A stretch of DNA of 64,000 nt from Sphaerobacter thermophilus DSM 20745 (GTDB taxonomy: Bacteria > Chloroflexota > Chloroflexia > Thermomicrobiales > Thermomicrobiaceae). The number at the start of each line of letters is the position of its first letter. Position 1 is the first letter of the stretch. Positions 62,626 to 64,000 of the stretch are shown here, piece by piece. The notes beneath the pieces were generated by a model. The model had not been told where the DNA came from, searched no databases, and saw nothing but the letters and a program-made list of their open reading frames with translations. Made by a program: the position numbers and the translations under genes. The stretch lies in the NCBI RefSeq assembly GCF_000024985.1, contig NC_013524.1:620001-684000 (forward strand), written 5' to 3'.

Positions 62626-62996
62626 TTTGCCCGGGGGTAAACCTCCGGGCTGACAACGAAAAGCCCGCTAAAGCGGGCTGAGGCGGACCAGGGCTTACAC
62701 CGTGGCGTTGGGTGCCCGCCGTCCGGTCGGTGCCCGGGGATAAATCCCCGGGCTGACACGGCGAAGCCCACTGAAGGGGCTGGGGACGCAGCGCCCGGCG
62801 GGGTGCCGGATCGGATCCGTCTGGATATAGCCATCACAGCCCCTTTAGTGGGCTTACCCTGTATTCAGCCCGGCGGCTTGAGCCCCGGGCACGAACCGGG
62901 CGGCGGGACACCATGCAAGGGTGTGAGGACTGTCCCACCCCAGCCGGCTTCAGCCGGCTTTACTTGTCAGCCCGGTGGCTTCAGTCCCGGGCACAG
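62626..62996 (+). repeat. 371-bp composite palindromic element, copy 3
   Basis: Units at 62626-62681, 62729-62782 (plus), 62836-62892 and 62940-62996 (minus). Stem types follow the same order as copy 2 (AGCCCGC, AGCCCACT, AGCCCACT, AGCCGGCT). In unit 2 the first stem is CCCGGGGAT...ATCCCCGGG where copy 1 and most units have CCCGGGGGT...ACCCCCGGG: a compensated pair change. The core between units 2 and 3 shares the ending GCCATCACAGCCCC with copy 2. Confidence 0.9.
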
Positions 62997-63191
62997 ACCG
63001 CGGTGTTGGACCCCTCCCCACCACCCCACCCCACACACCGACCTGCAATCACGCTTGCACCATGCCACCTTCTTCGCTATGATCGTTGCAGCATCAGACC
63101 GGATATACGGCGGGGGAGCGCGGCCCTGCCCGCGCGGGTGCGCCCAGTCCCGCGCGGGGAAGCGCGGAAGGAAGAGGGGGCTTCGGGACCG
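62997..63191. other. Leader region of the AtuA-type gene
   Basis: 195 bp, mostly GC-rich, with a TATGAT at 63078-63083 that may be a -10 box, and GGAAGGAAGAGGGGG upstream of the ATG at 63192. No gene inside. Confidence 0.45.
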
Positions 63192-64000
63192 ATGAGTACC
63201 CAACGGCAGATGCGCCTCATGTCGCCCACCGGGCATCTCGGCTTCACGCCGATCGAGCGCGGCAGCTTCGAGATCGGCCTCAGGCACGAGCCGGACGCCA
63301 TCGTGGCCGACTCCGGGAGCTGCGACATCGGCCCCTACCCGCTCGGCTCGGACCAGGCCCACAGCCCGCGCGAGTGGCAGATGCACGACATCGAGCTGAT
63401 CGTCCGCGGCGCCCGCGAGCTGGGGATCCCGGCCATCATCGGCTCGGCCTCCGACACCGGTACCGATCGGGGTGTGGATGACTACGTGGCGATGGTGCAG
63501 GAGGTGGTCGAGCGGGAGCGGCTCGGCCCGGTGCGCGTCGCCGCGATCTACTCCGAGATCGACCGCGAGTTTCTGCGCGGGCTGATCCGCGACGGGGTGG
63601 AGATCGCCGGGTTGAACGGCCGGCCGCCCCTGGACGAGGCGACGCTAGACCGCACCGACCGGATCGTGGGGGTGATGGGCGCCGAGCCAATCATCGACGC
63701 GCTGGATGCCGGGGCGGAGATCATCATCACCGGCCGGGCGTCGGACAGCGCCATCTTCGCGGCGCCTGCCCTGCGCGCGGGCTACCCGAAGGCGCTCGCC
63801 TACTGCCTGGGTAAACTCCTGGAGTGTGCTTCCTTCTGTGCCGAGCCCTACATGGGCAAGGAGACCGTCATCGGCACGATCACCGATGAGGACCTGGTGC
63901 TGGAGCCGATGCACCCGGGCCAGCGCTGCACGCCCGCGTCGGTCGCCGGGCACGCCATGTACGAGCGGATCGACCCGTTCACCGAAACGGTCGCGGCCGG
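63192..64000 (+). CDS. Acyclic terpene utilisation AtuA / DUF1446-type protein (3'-truncated)
   Basis: 269 codons are visible and the frame is still open at the window end. The N-terminal part resembles the DUF1446/AtuA family: SGSCDIGPYPLGSDQAHSP, REWQMHDIELIVRGARELGI, IGSASDTGTDRGVDDYVAM, IIITGRASDSAIFAAPALRAG and the conserved cysteine-containing LGKLLECASFC. The family is found in acyclic terpene (citronellol/geraniol) and related acyl-CoA catabolic clusters, but its reaction is poorly defined. ATG at 63192 has a purine-rich site further upstream. Nothing downstream is available for context. Confidence 0.82.
   Translation, partial: MSTQRQMRLMSPTGHLGFTPIERGSFEIGLRHEPDAIVADSGSCDIGPYPLGSDQAHSPREWQMHDIELIVRGARELGIPAIIGSASDTGTDRGVDDYVAMVQEVVERERLGPVRVAAIYSEIDREFLRGLIRDGVEIAGLNGRPPLDEATLDRTDRIVGVMGAEPIIDALDAGAEIIITGRASDSAIFAAPALRAGYPKALAYCLGKLLECASFCAEPYMGKETVIGTITDEDLVLEPMHPGQRCTPASVAGHAMYERIDPFTETVAA

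Overview
The window is GC-rich bacterial chromosome (roughly two thirds G+C), densely coded, with GTG and TTG starts, GGAGG-type ribosome binding sites and a complete menaquinone (men) set. Gene content and the style of GC-rich palindromic repeats point to Chloroflexota, class Thermomicrobia, and most resemble what I remember of Sphaerobacter. That assignment is inference from memory, not a database result. I found no rRNA, tRNA, CRISPR array, transposase or prophage gene.

Layout. 1-4.9 kb (minus): a copper/TPQ amine oxidase cut by the window edge, a P1B-type metal ATPase with a YPC instead of CPC membrane motif, and a MerR regulator; a textbook MerR promoter with a 20-bp spacer and a perfect 22-bp dyad lies in front of the ATPase. 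5-7.2 kb (plus): a two-gene Trk/Ktr potassium uptake operon. 7.2-7.9 kb: first copy of a 372-bp composite palindromic element. 7.9-10.8 kb (plus): FAH-family enzyme, HD phosphohydrolase, MFS exporter. 10.8-18.7 kb (minus): an operon running from a NodB/PuuE-type deacetylase through a small CxxC protein, a CobW-type GTPase and a spermidine/putrescine-type ABC transporter to L-asparaginase. 19.2-31.4 kb: acyl-CoA metabolism and a tripartite tricarboxylate (TctCBA) transporter, with two CaiB-type CoA transferases, two acyl-CoA ligases, a crotonase-fold protein lacking both hydratase glutamates, a gamma carbonic anhydrase-like protein and a VOC protein. 31.5-36.6 kb: metal handling (CopC-CopD multidomain fusion, Zn/Cd-type ATPase, ArsR regulator). 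36.8-42.9 kb: gamma-glutamyltransferase, HAD phosphatase, a short receiver-like protein and a tandem-fused double malic enzyme. 42.9-54.0 kb (minus): the menaquinone cluster TetR-menF-menD-menH-(toxin remnant/DUF2283)-GNAT-menB-menA-menC-(S23 four-helix protein)-menE. 54.3-64 kb: Nudix hydrolase, duplicated ThyX, PyrE-like phosphoribosyltransferase, FolC, a 42-residue membrane peptide, AzgA-type purine permease, methyltransferase and the start of an AtuA/DUF1446 protein.

The most unusual content is repeats and fusions. A directional 372-bp element of four double-hairpin units occurs three times, once inverted. A second palindromic repeat (core CCCTCTCCCAACGTTGGG) lies between genes and also, in frame, inside menD and menF, adding foreign peptide to core enzymes. 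A third repeat family, made of short GTGTTCCGTG words, forms inverted pairs, one of which brackets the S23-type gene inside the men cluster. The fused malic enzyme has one half with intact catalytic residues and one half whose metal ligands and malate asparagines are replaced.
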